The translations under genes were made by a program, and so were the position numbers. The notes under the pieces are model-generated. The model did no database searches, was not told the origin of the DNA, and saw only the letters and a program-made list of their open reading frames with translations. A stretch of DNA of 64,000 bases from Leptothermofonsia sichuanensis E412 (GTDB taxonomy: Bacteria > Cyanobacteriota > Cyanobacteriia > Leptolyngbyales > Leptolyngbyaceae): assembly GCF_019891175.1 (NCBI RefSeq), contig NZ_CP072600.1, positions 4,216,001 through 4,280,000 of the forward strand, given 5' to 3'. Positions 1 through 8,098 of the stretch are shown piece by piece. Within the stretch, counting starts at the first letter, position 1, and each line of letters starts with the position of its first letter.

Positions 1-57
1 AACGGCTATCACCACCGGGGTGAACCTTGGGCTGAAGAGCGCTACAGCATTCTGTGA
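1..57 (+). CDS. C-terminal end of an unidentified gene (partial)
   Basis: Frame 1 is open from the window edge to a TGA at 55-57 and ends with HRGEPWAEERYSIL. Only 18 residues are visible, so no family can be named. It may simply be a chance open frame; the next 190 bases contain no gene. Confidence 0.25.
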   Translation, partial: NGYHHRGEPWAEERYSIL

Positions 58-130
58 CAGGACATAGGACGGTGAATCTGTGCTCTATTACAATGTCTAT
101 ACATAGCAATTACCCGAATGAGGATTTTAT

Positions 131-212
131 AACCTGAAACGTCACCACAGAAGCACAGAAAACACAGAGCAATTCCTTTCTGTCCTTTGTGGTGACGTTT
201 CCAGATTATAAA
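131..212. repeat. Dispersed 'CACAGAGCAATT' hairpin repeat, copy 1
   Basis: Intergenic inverted repeat: the arm around GTCACCACAGAAGCACAG pairs with CTGTCCTTTGTGGTGACG, so the element can fold into a long imperfect hairpin. Related sequences occur near 23573, 30686, 39376, 45670 and 59350. It is non-coding, with no good start or ribosome binding site nearby. Confidence 0.6.
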
Positions 213-248
213 AGTAGCTATCCAGGTCAGGACAGCTATCGTTTGGCG

Positions 249-1607
249 TTATCGGCATCTTCCCTTTGCCCATTCCCGGTCATAGGCGAGGGAAATTTCA
301 GTCCCAGGACCAGGATTGCCACCTGATCGATCGATGACGGTAATTTCAGCGGCAGGAAAACCTGTGAGCCGTCCCCGGTAGATGGGTTGTCCCTGCTCTG
401 TTGCTCCGGCATTACTTAAATAGGCAATGGACCGGTAGCCCGTTTGGCGGTTCCTGAATTCTGCTCGTCTGAACTGGTTGTCACGAGCCAGGACCGTAAA
501 GGCCGTATCACTAAAAATATTGCCAAAACAACGGGTTTCCCCGGTGTTCCCATTGCCTTTTGAGTAATCGACAAACTCATACAGGGTGCCATTCTGGTTA
601 ATCCGACAGTAACCCTCTTCGCCAGTATTCGTAGACCAGATGACTTTGTAATTTCGACTGCGTTCGCGTGGGTCCAGGGAAACTTCAATCTGGGCATCGG
701 GGTATGCCCGTCGAACCCGCTCGCGGCAGCGATCCAGAGCAATCTGCCTGGCTGAAGGCTGGTCATTTTTGATGAACGAGAGCACACTTCCATTGCGGGT
801 CACCCGACAGAACCCTGACTGCCCTGTAGTTGTCCACCAATTCACTCCAAAGGTGCCATCCCGATAGGCAGAGGCTTCCTGGACATTGACGTCATACAGG
901 GATAAGCCTAATTCCCGCGCTACCCGATTTTCACATCCCCGCAATGCAGCCGGGGTAATCGAATAGCTGGGTGGACCATCCTGTTCGTAGGTGTTGGCGA
1001 AGGACACCACCCAGCCATTGGCATCGACCGTACAGGTGCCATAAGCACCATTACTGGCCGACCAGTTGATGACATAGCTACCATCCGGGTTGAGCCAGCC
1101 CTGGGACACTTGAATTCGAGTCCCTGGCAGTTCTGCTTCAGCCTGACTGCGGCAGCGACGAAGGGCAGTGTCAGTGTCGATTGGGGTGTTCGTATCGGGC
1201 GCTGGTGTAGAAACACTATCCAGAAATCGGATCAGGGTGCCATAGACCCAGCCCTTTGCATTGGCATCATCAAAGGTAACGTAATACCAGGTTTTGCGAT
1301 TGCTGTCTTGCTGTTGCTGTATAACATGGACGCGATCGCCCACCGTCCCATAGTAGATGACAGCCGCCTGCATGTTTGGCTGGCTGCGAATATTGATTTG
1401 ACTCCCTTCCGATAGCCCAGAAAGAACTGCCGCTCGACCAGCGGGGGAAGGGCTGACCGGGGTAACTGGAGATTCACTAACCCCAGGGGTGGTTCCAGGA
1501 GAAGGGGGCGGCTGAAGATTCCGATCAATGGATCGCAATAATTCACAGCCGCCAGTTGCCAAACTCAAAAAAATGGGGAGGAGCAAACCAGCAATCCTGA
1601 ACTTCAT
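249..1607 (-). CDS. SH3-domain lipoprotein
   Basis: 452 residues. The N-terminus is a lipoprotein signal peptide: a short basic start, a hydrophobic stretch and a lipobox ending LATGGC at about residue 21, so the mature protein should be anchored in a membrane by a lipidated Cys. A Pro/Ser/Thr-rich linker (about 30-57) leads to a bacterial SH3 domain at about 60-130, recognised by the INIRSQPN and WYYVTFDDANAKGWVYG segments. Then come three related blocks of about 70 residues with RC-R/E near the start and a G(T/F)CRV/T-x-NG core (about 145-210, 220-285, 290-350), and a C-terminal domain with Cys near 360 and at the end. SH3b domains of this kind usually bind cell wall or peptides; the three-fold repeat is unrecognised. 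The gene is single and downstream of a holin-like gene on the same strand. Confidence 0.7.
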   Translation of the reverse strand: MKFRIAGLLLPIFLSLATGGCELLRSIDRNLQPPPSPGTTPGVSESPVTPVSPSPAGRAAVLSGLSEGSQINIRSQPNMQAAVIYYGTVGDRVHVIQQQQDSNRKTWYYVTFDDANAKGWVYGTLIRFLDSVSTPAPDTNTPIDTDTALRRCRSQAEAELPGTRIQVSQGWLNPDGSYVINWSASNGAYGTCTVDANGWVVSFANTYEQDGPPSYSITPAALRGCENRVARELGLSLYDVNVQEASAYRDGTFGVNWWTTTGQSGFCRVTRNGSVLSFIKNDQPSARQIALDRCRERVRRAYPDAQIEVSLDPRERSRNYKVIWSTNTGEEGYCRINQNGTLYEFVDYSKGNGNTGETRCFGNIFSDTAFTVLARDNQFRRAEFRNRQTGYRSIAYLSNAGATEQGQPIYRGRLTGFPAAEITVIDRSGGNPGPGTEISLAYDREWAKGRCR

Positions 1608-1623
1608 TCAAAACCACACCGGG

Positions 1624-1998
1624 TCAGCTAACCTGGAACAGCCCAACTGCGCCCAGAATCCAGAACAGGAAGCCGTTCACAATACTCAAGGCGATCGCCC
1701 CCAAAACCGCACTCAAGATCCCGTTTCGGAGCCGAAACCCCTCTACGATACGAGCAGAAAGACCAAAGATCAGGGTATTCACAATCAGCCAGAGTATGCC
1801 CAGGGTCAGGACATTAAGAATAAATGAGCCACCAAGCCAGCCCAGCAACCCATTCAAAATTCCGAAAACGATACCAGAGATCAGGGCTTTGCCAGCACTA
1901 TCTACCTCCACGCCCAAAAAGGGGATTTTGGAGATAATCATCAAACTGATCGCTGTCACCACGGCGGTGATCAGAAAGGCAATAAGAAAGCCACCCAT
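1624..1998 (-). CDS. Phage holin family (four-TM) membrane protein
   Basis: 124 residues, almost entirely hydrophobic, with four predicted membrane helices separated by short Gly-rich loops (GIVFGILNGLLGWLGG; ILWLIVNTLIFGLSARIVEGF). This is the pattern of the four-TM holin-IV/YvlD-type family common in cyanobacterial chromosomes. Despite the family name there is no phage gene nearby, so a role in cell lysis is not implied. It lies 16 nt upstream of the lipoprotein gene on the same strand and may be co-transcribed with it. Confidence 0.75.
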   Translation of the reverse strand: MGGFLIAFLITAVVTAISLMIISKIPFLGVEVDSAGKALISGIVFGILNGLLGWLGGSFILNVLTLGILWLIVNTLIFGLSARIVEGFRLRNGILSAVLGAIALSIVNGFLFWILGAVGLFQVS

Positions 1999-2328
1999 AC
2001 TAAAAATTCCTTCATTGTTAAACAGTTTACTCCCAGTAAACGAGAGTAACCGGGCAGTGTCAACCAGGGAAGCAGAAATTCTGGAAATTCTGGAATGAGA
2101 ATTTTATGGCGGGGGATAGGGGACGGGGAAGAGGAGAAAGATAGTCAGCAGTGATGCAAAGTTCACTAGCTGTCGCTGAACTCGATGTTATCCTGTTAAA
2201 TCCTGAGTGGGGAAAGTAACCTGGAAGTTATTTGTGAGTGTTCGGAGTTCAAGCCACCGTGTTTTTTGTAGCATCATGTAGTATGATGAGCAGAGTTTAC
2301 AGGTTCTTGCGCGATCGTCTATAGCGGC

Positions 2329-2721
2329 ATGATCAGAAATGTAAAATCACAGAAAGAAGTGCTGAAATTGGCTCATAAAAAAAATGGTTTAACCATAGAA
2401 GCAGGTTCAATTCAATTCAATGAATCCGGTCTTGATTTTCAAGTGGTGTTAGGAACGGATATAGATGGAATACCCTGGGTTCTACGCCTTCCTCGACGGG
2501 AAATGTTCTGCCCTCCGTAGATAAGGAAAGACGAACACTGGAACTGATCTCGGCATATGCAGAGGCAGGTGGCTACACATGGCCAAAGATGCCAGACAGA
2601 GCATGTGATTGAACTAAATGCCACTGTTGCTATAGACGTTGCGGAATTGGCACTAAAGTCGGGTTTAGATGAATACAGACAAATGGCTATTCAGATGCTC
2701 TGCCCGGGCAAATCAGCGTAA
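2329..2721 (+). pseudogene. Macrolide 2'-phosphotransferase remnant (Mph family)
   Basis: The first 58 residues (from MIRNVKSQKEVL through GTDIDGIPWVLRLPRR) match the N-terminal lobe of Mph-type macrolide kinases, where the motif is LDF-x-V-x8-WVLR(I/L)PRR. After RR the frame shifts by one: VLPSVDKERRTLELIS continues in the next frame. It is then joined directly to the family's C-terminal end (AYAEAGGYTWPKM, then in another frame EHVIELNATVAIDVAELALK and SGLDEYRQMA). The whole catalytic middle, including the HGD loop, is missing. It therefore cannot make an active kinase. It has at least two frameshifts and an internal deletion of roughly 200 residues. Confidence 0.75.
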
Positions 2722-2743
2722 TAATGCGATTTGCAACTTTTGG

Positions 2744-2823
2744 TGGTGCTGAATAGCAGTATGAATTGGAACGAAGTTTCAATTCATACAACGCTCAATT
2801 CATACCCGAAATCAGCAACGCCC
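2744..2823. repeat. Dispersed 'TTGCTGAA...GCAACGCC' repeat, copy 1
   Basis: About 80 bp bounded by GGTGCTGAATAGCAGTATGAA on the left and CAGCAACGCCC on the right, with an internal inverted motif ATGAATTGGAACGAAGTTTCAATTCAT. Two further copies (47164-47248 and 59279-59355) share both ends and the ATGAACT core. The bounded ends and internal palindrome suggest a small non-autonomous mobile sequence. Confidence 0.6.
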
Positions 2824-2974
2824 AACTTTTTCAGGGGAAAAGCCTCTTGTTCCAAGTTGAATTCATTTTTATACCTACGGCGATACGGGGTGCCCGATGA
2901 AGGGATTGCCCCTGTATGGGGAGACCCCCATGTATTGGTACAACGCAACGCAAGCATTAGGCCGGGCTTCAATC

Positions 2975-3119
2975 GTAGGAAGTACGGTTTTGGATGTCCT
3001 TGCAGAGGGTCATAGAGGTCAGTGAATTGACGACCACAACCAATACAGATGTGATTTTTTTCACCTGGTTTCCTGTCATTCTTACGGATATCAGTGGAGC
3101 CACATTCCGGGCACCGTAT
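2975..3119 (-). pseudogene. Transposase N-terminal zinc-finger remnant
   Basis: On the minus strand from 3119 the frame reads an IS1-InsA-like zinc ribbon: CPECGSTDIRKND, then HICIGCGRQFTDLYDP (C-x2-C ... C-x2-C). After about 48 residues the similarity stops and the frame runs into unrelated sequence. No DDE domain follows. It is a fragment of a different element from the intact IS at 3892-4749. Confidence 0.55.
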
Positions 3120-3130
3120 GAAAACTCCTC

Positions 3131-3882
3131 CTAATTTATGCTTCTATTCTGCAACGCCCAGCTTAAGGCTAAGCTAGACTTTGCTAGAGCAGGAACGATG
3201 CGATCGCTGATTGCCCTTGCGCCGGATAAATTTCGTGCTGTTGGTCCCGTGCGTAATGCAGCTAACCCGCCCATAATAAATAGCTCACAGTCCCGCCAGC
3301 GTAAGCATTCACCCACAACAGGTAATCCGTTCACAATATCAGTTGGATACGTCTCTAAAATACTTTGTAACAGTGGGTGCTTTGTTGCGTCTAACTGGCT
3401 ACCTGTGGCGCACCAGATGCGGTCAATCGGTTGATGCAGAATACATTCACGCAAGGCTCCATGATCACAACACACCTGCCAGTGGTCGTCCTTCCATCTG
3501 GCTTGAGAAACCTGACACTGCTCATAAAACACAATCCGCCCCTCTCGCTGCAAGCGACGTAGTTGAGTCAGCATCGCTGGAGTCATAGAACCCCCATTGC
3601 GCGCCTGTTGAATTATTTGCCAGCGAATGTTCCAATCAGGTTCTGCCCAAAAACCCTTGAGATATTTTGGACCTAGCCAGCCTGGATCGGCATCAAACAA
3701 TTTTTCGTAAACAGGGCGGCGAGACATGAGTAATACCTGTGCCCCGCGTTGAATGGCACCAATAGCCAGGTGTCCACTGGTCAGTCCACCCCCGATAATC
3801 AGAATTCGTTCACCTTGAAGTTGCAATCCTCGTAAATCAATCTGGCTGGAATGCAAAAGGCGATCGCATGGATACCCTGGTG
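3131..3882 (-). pseudogene. FAD-dependent monooxygenase, C-terminal part (cut by IS1)
   Basis: About 245 codons, open from the IS junction to TAG at 3131. It contains a second dinucleotide fold, ILIIGGGLTSGHLA, expected for NADPH in the SidA/IucD-type ornithine/lysine hydroxylase and flavin-monooxygenase superfamily. It also has the conserved SRRPVYEKLFDADPGWLGPKYLKGF segment and a C-terminal GGLAALRTGPTARNLSGAR, the usual FAD-proximal end. It is the downstream half of the gene that starts at 5269; the reading frame is separated only by the IS1 element. Removing the element and one copy of the 9-bp duplication would rejoin SQIR to the sequence IPPGYPCDRLLHSSQ. Confidence 0.75.
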
Positions 3883-3891
3883 GAATCTGAC
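3883..3891. repeat. Target site duplication of IS1, left copy
   Basis: GAATCTGAC here is repeated exactly at 4750-4758, on either side of the element. Nine bases is the duplication length made by IS1-family elements. Confidence 0.85.
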
Positions 3892-3936
3892 GGTAATGTT
3901 CTAGGTTTGTTGTTTTCCTTACGAAGAACTGGTTAG

Positions 3937-4257
3937 ATGGAGAAGTCAGTAGTTGCGGGAACTCAAGTTATGGTATTAGAACCAATTCACTGCCCTGTGT
4001 GTGATGGGATTGAGGTGATCAAACACGGCACAACACCAGACGGCAAACAGCGCTACTTTTGTCAAAACTCAGGATGCCATCGGCGCACCTTTATTTTGCA
4101 ATACACCTATCAAGGGTATCTGCCTGAAGTCAAGCAACAAATCAGCGATATGGCAATGAATGGGAGTGGGATTCGAGACACTGCCCGTGTCCTTCACATT
4201 AGTCCAACGACGGTGATTGAGGAATTAAAAAAAAAGATCGTCAACTCAAAGCCGTGA
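3937..4257 (+). CDS. IS1 transposase first frame (InsA-like)
   Basis: 106 residues. A zinc ribbon is visible near the start, CPVCDGIEVIKHG followed by RYFCQNSGCHRRTFI, then a helix-turn-helix at about 65-90 (GSGIRDTARVLHISPTTVIEEL). This is the DNA-binding half of an IS1-type transposase. The frame ends at 4257, overlapping the next frame. A run of nine A (4227-4235) just before the overlap is a likely slippage site for making the InsAB' fusion transposase. Confidence 0.85.
   Translation: MEKSVVAGTQVMVLEPIHCPVCDGIEVIKHGTTPDGKQRYFCQNSGCHRRTFILQYTYQGYLPEVKQQISDMAMNGSGIRDTARVLHISPTTVIEELKKKIVNSKP
4227..4235 (+). promoter_or_regulatory. Probable slippery A9 frameshift site
   Basis: Nine consecutive A residues end 18 bases before the start codon of the second IS1 frame. 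IS1 elements use an A-rich slip site at this position to fuse the two frames by -1 shifting. Confidence 0.55.
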
Positions 4258-4721
4258 ATGAACTCAAACTGGCTGAGTTGGAACCCGCTCAAAGCATCGT
4301 AAAGCTTTGCCAGTGGGAAGATACAGAGGCAGAAGCCGATGAAATGTGGAGTTTTGTCCAGTCTAAAGCCCAGCAACGTTGGTTATGGCATGCAATTGAC
4401 CATCACAGTGGAAAAATATTAGCTTATGTGTTGGCGACGCATCAAGATGAAGCATTCCTCCAACTCAAAGCGTTATTAGAACCGTTTGGAATTATGCAGT
4501 TTTACACAGATGGTTGGGGAACCTATGAGCGGCAGCTTGACCCAAGTCTTCATACCGTTGGCAAACAGAACACGCAGAAGATTGAGCGTAAGCATTTGAC
4601 TTTACGCACGCGCTTGAAGCGATTAGCTCGCAAAACTATTTGCTTTTCTAAGTCCATTCTGATGCATGACATTGTGATTGGGCTATTTATTAACCGTTAT
4701 GAGTTTGGTTTTGCTATCTAA
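4254..4721 (+). CDS. IS1 transposase second frame (InsB-like catalytic part)
   Basis: 155 residues with the IS1 catalytic domain: an early DEMWSFVQSKAQQRWLWHAIDH block, YTDGWGTYERQL with the second Asp, and a C-terminal TQKIERKHLTLRTRLKRLARKT with the Glu. These match the D-D-E triad of IS1. It starts within the stop region of the first frame, overlapping by 4 bases, and is expected to be expressed as a frameshift fusion through the A9 run at 4227-4235. Confidence 0.87.
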   Translation: MNELKLAELEPAQSIVKLCQWEDTEAEADEMWSFVQSKAQQRWLWHAIDHHSGKILAYVLATHQDEAFLQLKALLEPFGIMQFYTDGWGTYERQLDPSLHTVGKQNTQKIERKHLTLRTRLKRLARKTICFSKSILMHDIVIGLFINRYEFGFAI

Positions 4722-4749
4722 CCTAAAACAACAAGTCTAGAACACGACC

Positions 4750-4758
4750 GAATCTGAC
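4750..4758. repeat. Target site duplication of IS1, right copy
   Basis: Second copy of GAATCTGAC, identical to 3883-3891. Confidence 0.85.
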
Positions 4759-5269
4759 TGACCCAGGCTGGAAGCTGAGGGATCCCTCCCCCGTTAGCAA
4801 TGACGACTCGACGGGCGATGACCATTTGTCTGGTAGATAATTCCAGACAAAATTGGGATTGACGCCGACCTTTCAAAGGTTGAATCTGTTCAACTTGAGC
4901 TGGATACACGCAATGCTCCAACTGCCAGCGCCGGATCACATCCTGGCAAAAGTCTTGAAACAATTGAGTTCCCGGCAGGTCGTAGGGGGGAAACAGTTCG
5001 TGGGGGCGAGATTCGGCAAAGGTACGCAGGGCGTGAGGATCGGGATCGGGTTGATGGACTGCTGGCGATCTGAGGTGAGGAATTTCCAATGCGGCGAATT
5101 GGTGATTCCAGCGACTCATCCAGGTGCCGCTAGGGTCGAAGACGGGAAACCGTCCCCGCATCGATTTTTTCTTCTGCAAGAGGTGGGTCACCAACGTTAG
5201 CGCGTGGGGGCCTGCCCCGACAATCGCCAGGTCAATGAAGTCTGGCAGCGCAAACACGGCATCAGGCAT
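4759..5269 (-). pseudogene. FAD-dependent monooxygenase, N-terminal part (cut by IS1)
   Basis: About 170 gene-derived residues, then 13 more read from the IS before a stop at 4718. The N-terminus has an FAD-binding fold, DLAIVGAGPHALTLVTHLL, then FDPSGTWMSRWNHQFAALEIPHLRSP, typical of the lysine/ornithine N-hydroxylase-like FAD/NAD(P) family. With the C-terminal half (3131-3882) it makes a protein of about 410 residues. It is divergent from the SCO5389-like/COG0523 operon and shares with it a Zur box at 5288-5302, so it was probably zinc-repressed. The true substrate is unknown. Confidence 0.75.
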
Positions 5270-5287
5270 GAATCAAGTGTTAAATTA

Positions 5288-5302
5288 TGAGAACGATTAT
5301 CA
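5288..5302. promoter_or_regulatory. Zur box 1
   Basis: TGAGAACGATTATCA is an imperfect 7-1-7 inverted repeat matching the cyanobacterial Zur consensus (TGATAAN-N-NTTATCA type). It lies between divergent genes, 19 bases from the monooxygenase start and 56 from the SCO5389-like start, and could repress both. The box in front of hemB is nearly identical. Confidence 0.75.
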
Positions 5303-5357
5303 TTTTAGTTGTATCATAGGATGATATTTTGCAGTGAATGAATCATGAGGAGAAAAA

Positions 5358-5750
5358 ATGTCTTTGAATGTCAGTGAAACTCTGGTTCAACAGGCAGCAG
5401 TGGGTGAGGTAGATGAGCGAGTTTTTGTCGAAACCATTCGGCAATCCCTACCCTATGCTTGGGGCATCGTTGAAAAACTGGCTTACAGTCTGTATCAAGA
5501 AGGTGAGGAGTGGGCAAACTATGGGGTTGCTCCACCCAATGAACAGGCGTGGGGACAATTGCTGCGGATGGTGGGCGGCGATGCGATTCGGGGGGCAGTC
5601 GAGCGTCACTTTAACGTGAAGTTAGCGTTTCAAAACTGTCACATCCTGGCAGCCTTTCGCCCGGATCAGCTTAATTCAGAGGCTTATCTCGAGTTTACTT
5701 CTATACGCAGTCAAATCTTAAACCAGACGCCTGAGCTAAAAGACTGTTAG
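5358..5750 (+). CDS. SCO5389-family protein
   Basis: 130 residues. The body has a conserved MSLNVSETLVQQAAVGEVDE start, SLPYAWGIVEKLAYSL, and GGDAIRGAVERHFNVKLAFQNC; I recognise this combination from the SCO5389 family, whose function is unknown. A ribosome binding site (GAGGAG) lies 8 bases before the ATG. It is first in an operon with a COG0523 GTPase (15-nt gap) and two phosphoesterase-like proteins, behind Zur box 1. A zinc-deficiency role is therefore inferred from context, not from its own sequence. Confidence 0.65.
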   Translation: MSLNVSETLVQQAAVGEVDERVFVETIRQSLPYAWGIVEKLAYSLYQEGEEWANYGVAPPNEQAWGQLLRMVGGDAIRGAVERHFNVKLAFQNCHILAAFRPDQLNSEAYLEFTSIRSQILNQTPELKDC

Positions 5751-5764
5751 AAGTCAATGCAAAA

Positions 5765-6538
5765 ATGCAAACTTTGGAGATTACCCTCGTTACGGGATCC
5801 TCTGGTGCGGGTAAAACCACCTGGATACAGCAGCAGATTCGTCCGATTGCCGATACCGCAATCTATCTCAGTTTAGGTTCGGATGAAACGGCGATCGATG
5901 CGACTTATTTAGCGGCTGAAATTCCTGGACTCACAGTATTGCCTGTTACCCATCTAGCCAACTTTTCAGAACAGCCTCCAGACAAACATGTCATCTATCT
6001 GGAATTAGGATTTCATGTTGATTTAACCTCGCTCATTTTACCCGACAAGATGGTAGTCCACCGCCGAGTGGCAGTTCTGCCACCGGGAACTCGACACCCA
6101 GAATGCCATGATTGGGCAGATCTTGTGGTAACGGGTGTTAAGACGAGCGTAGCATTACAACAACCTCATCTTTGGCGTTCTGTTTTGTCGGGACAGGTAC
6201 TTGACCTGGCAAGTCTGAATACTTTCTGGTATGAACTGACCCATGGAGCGTATGGCACCATTCAGCGCGCAAAAGGTATCTTTGATGTCGCTGATGGGCG
6301 ATCGCTCTATTTTGATTTTGTAGCAGGACTTCCTGAAACAACCCATTTAGAACTGAATCTCCCTCTTTGGCTGAATGGCAGACCGGATCGTTTCAGTGGC
6401 ATCGAAGTTGTAGGGGAAATGTTAGATCAAGAAGCAATTGCTCAAACAATCAAGGAGTGCTGCTTAAATGATCAGGCAATTGCCTACTATCAGCAACAAA
6501 TTAAAGACTCATTAGAACCAGGAGATGAAGTAGCATGA
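5765..6538 (+). CDS. COG0523-type GTPase (CobW/P47K family), putative zinc metallochaperone
   Basis: 257 residues. A Walker A loop, TGSSGAGKTTW, is at about 10-20. The C-terminal third (FDVADGRSLYFDFVAGLPET, then LPLWLNGRPDRFSGIEVVG) resembles the CobW C-terminal domain. The classical metal-binding CxCC motif and the usual NKxD motif are not apparent, and the protein is shorter than the usual 320-400 residues, so it is a divergent subtype. COG0523 proteins under Zur control are thought to deliver zinc to key enzymes when zinc is scarce. The stop overlaps the next start by four bases (ATGA). Confidence 0.7.
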   Translation: MQTLEITLVTGSSGAGKTTWIQQQIRPIADTAIYLSLGSDETAIDATYLAAEIPGLTVLPVTHLANFSEQPPDKHVIYLELGFHVDLTSLILPDKMVVHRRVAVLPPGTRHPECHDWADLVVTGVKTSVALQQPHLWRSVLSGQVLDLASLNTFWYELTHGAYGTIQRAKGIFDVADGRSLYFDFVAGLPETTHLELNLPLWLNGRPDRFSGIEVVGEMLDQEAIAQTIKECCLNDQAIAYYQQQIKDSLEPGDEVA

Positions 6539-7347
6539 AAATTGCAGTGATGTCTTGCATTCACGGTAACTATGAAGCATTGAATGCGGTGCTATCCGAT
6601 ATTGATGACCAAAATGCAGATAAGGTCTATTGTCTCGGTGATTTAGTTGGGTATGGTCCTCATCCTAATGCCGTAGTGGAAATGATTCGCGCTCTGGATA
6701 TTCCCACCTGTCAGGGCTGTTGGGATGAAGATATTGTGGAAGGGTTGAATGCTTGTGAATGTAGTTACCCTTCTGTACTGGCGGAGAAGCGAGGCAAGTT
6801 GGCGCATGATTGGACGAATCAAGTGATTCACCCTGAAGTGCGAGAGTATTTGGCGCAGTTACCCTTTAGCTTGCGTGATGACAATCTATGTTTTGTTCAT
6901 GGCAGTCCTCACAATCAGCATGAATATCTATTGCCCGAAGTGAATGCGTTTGTGGCAATGGAGCGGGTATTGGCAACAGGTGCCGATGTTTTATTTTGTG
7001 GTCATACACATGTTCCTTACGTGCGATCGCTCGATGCAGGACAACTCCAAATTCGAGTCAAGGTGACAGGAAAATCAGAAGCAAATATGAGTTTTTCTGC
7101 ACCACTTAAACGCATTGTCAATGCAGGCTCTGTGGGGGAACCCCGTCATGGTAGACCGAATGCCACCTATGTGATTTATGACACGAATGATGATCAAATC
7201 ATTTTGCGAGAAGTGGAATATGACTATCAAAAAACCTGTGCTGCCATTATTGAAAAAGGCCTGCCGCCGATCTTTGCTTGGCGATTAGCGAGAGGGATGG
7301 AGTTTGCCGAACGAGCTGATGACCCAACTCATGTGTGTGAACGATAG
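6535..7347 (+). CDS. Metallophosphoesterase-family protein with altered first metal ligand
   Basis: 270 residues of the calcineurin-like YfcE/MJ0936-type fold. The block order is conserved: MSCIHGNYEAL (7-16), YCLGDLVGYGPHP (about 34-46), the WDE region in place of GNHD, FVHGSPHN (about 120-127) and FCGHTHVPY (about 155-163). In active members the first block is D-x-H-G-N; here that Asp is Cys (residue 8). This removes a ligand of the two-metal centre, or replaces it with one that prefers zinc or other soft metals. It is translationally coupled to the GTPase and followed 3 nt later by a second, more degenerate paralogue. Confidence 0.75.
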   Translation: MKIAVMSCIHGNYEALNAVLSDIDDQNADKVYCLGDLVGYGPHPNAVVEMIRALDIPTCQGCWDEDIVEGLNACECSYPSVLAEKRGKLAHDWTNQVIHPEVREYLAQLPFSLRDDNLCFVHGSPHNQHEYLLPEVNAFVAMERVLATGADVLFCGHTHVPYVRSLDAGQLQIRVKVTGKSEANMSFSAPLKRIVNAGSVGEPRHGRPNATYVIYDTNDDQIILREVEYDYQKTCAAIIEKGLPPIFAWRLARGMEFAERADDPTHVCER

Positions 7348-7349
7348 CT

Positions 7350-8087
7350 ATGACCATCTGGGCAATTTTAAGTGGAATAGAAGGTAATTTAGCGGCATAT
7401 GAAGCAGTACTTACAGATATCAAACGGCAACGACAACCAATCGAAGAACTGTATATTTTAGGTGATGTAATTGCCGCAAGACCTGAAAGTAAAAATGTGA
7501 TTGAACGGATCAGATCGCCGCGTGCTAATGAACCCGAACCTCAAGTGTGTCAAGGTTGGTGGGAAGAACAGTTACTCATCTTGCATGGCTTAGGACGAGC
7601 GGGAGAACCGACTGAACTGATTGAGCGCTTTGGGATGGAAACTGTGAAAATATTGTGGGATGCCATTCCACGACATATGGTGGAATGGGTGCGATCGCTT
7701 GATTTCGGTTTCTTTGAACTAGATTGCTTACTGATTCACGGTAGTAGTGTCAGTGTCAGTGATGAATTGACTCCAAATACACCGCCGATGCAGATGCTTG
7801 ATCGACTGATGCGGATGGATGCAAACCTATTGTTCTGTGGTCGCTCTGGTTTAACGTTTCAGTATGAAATCCAACAAGGTAGCGTGACATCCAGCATCAT
7901 AACACTAGATCAAGCAACTTCACCGCAGGCGACCTTTGTTCGACCTCGACAAATTGTTGGTGTTGGGAATGTTGGACGTGTTCCTGGACAGGCAACCTAC
8001 ACCCTCTACAATCCAAATACAAATCAGCTTGAATTTAGAACAGTGCGGTATGCTTCAGGGAAAGGGTTTCAGCGAGCCAGACAATGA
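7350..8087 (+). CDS. Degenerate metallophosphoesterase paralogue (probable pseudoenzyme)
   Basis: 245 residues and collinear with the preceding protein, but most metal ligands are changed. The first block is SGIEGN instead of SDIHGN, the GD of the second block remains (ILGDVIAARPES), the HGS block remains (IHGSSV), and the GHTH block has become CGRSGL. The frame is intact and the fold landmarks (QGWW, VGNVGRVPGQATYTLYN) are kept, so this looks like selection for a non-catalytic role rather than decay. A regulatory or scaffolding partner of the upstream paralogue is a reasonable inference. It ends just before the convergent zur gene. Confidence 0.65.
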   Translation: MTIWAILSGIEGNLAAYEAVLTDIKRQRQPIEELYILGDVIAARPESKNVIERIRSPRANEPEPQVCQGWWEEQLLILHGLGRAGEPTELIERFGMETVKILWDAIPRHMVEWVRSLDFGFFELDCLLIHGSSVSVSDELTPNTPPMQMLDRLMRMDANLLFCGRSGLTFQYEIQQGSVTSSIITLDQATSPQATFVRPRQIVGVGNVGRVPGQATYTLYNPNTNQLEFRTVRYASGKGFQRARQ

Positions 8088-8098
8088 CAACACAAGGT

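Larger units (their letters stand above)
3892..4749 (+). mobile_element. Complete IS1-family insertion sequence (858 bp)
   Basis: The ends are inverted repeats: the left end GGTAATGTTCTAGGTTTG pairs with the right end read in reverse, GGTCGTGTTCTAGACTTG, both followed by TTGTTTT. A perfect 9-bp direct repeat flanks it. Inside are two overlapping reading frames arranged like insA and insB. The element sits inside an FAD monooxygenase gene in opposite orientation. With intact ends, duplication and frames, it is a recent insertion. Confidence 0.9.
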
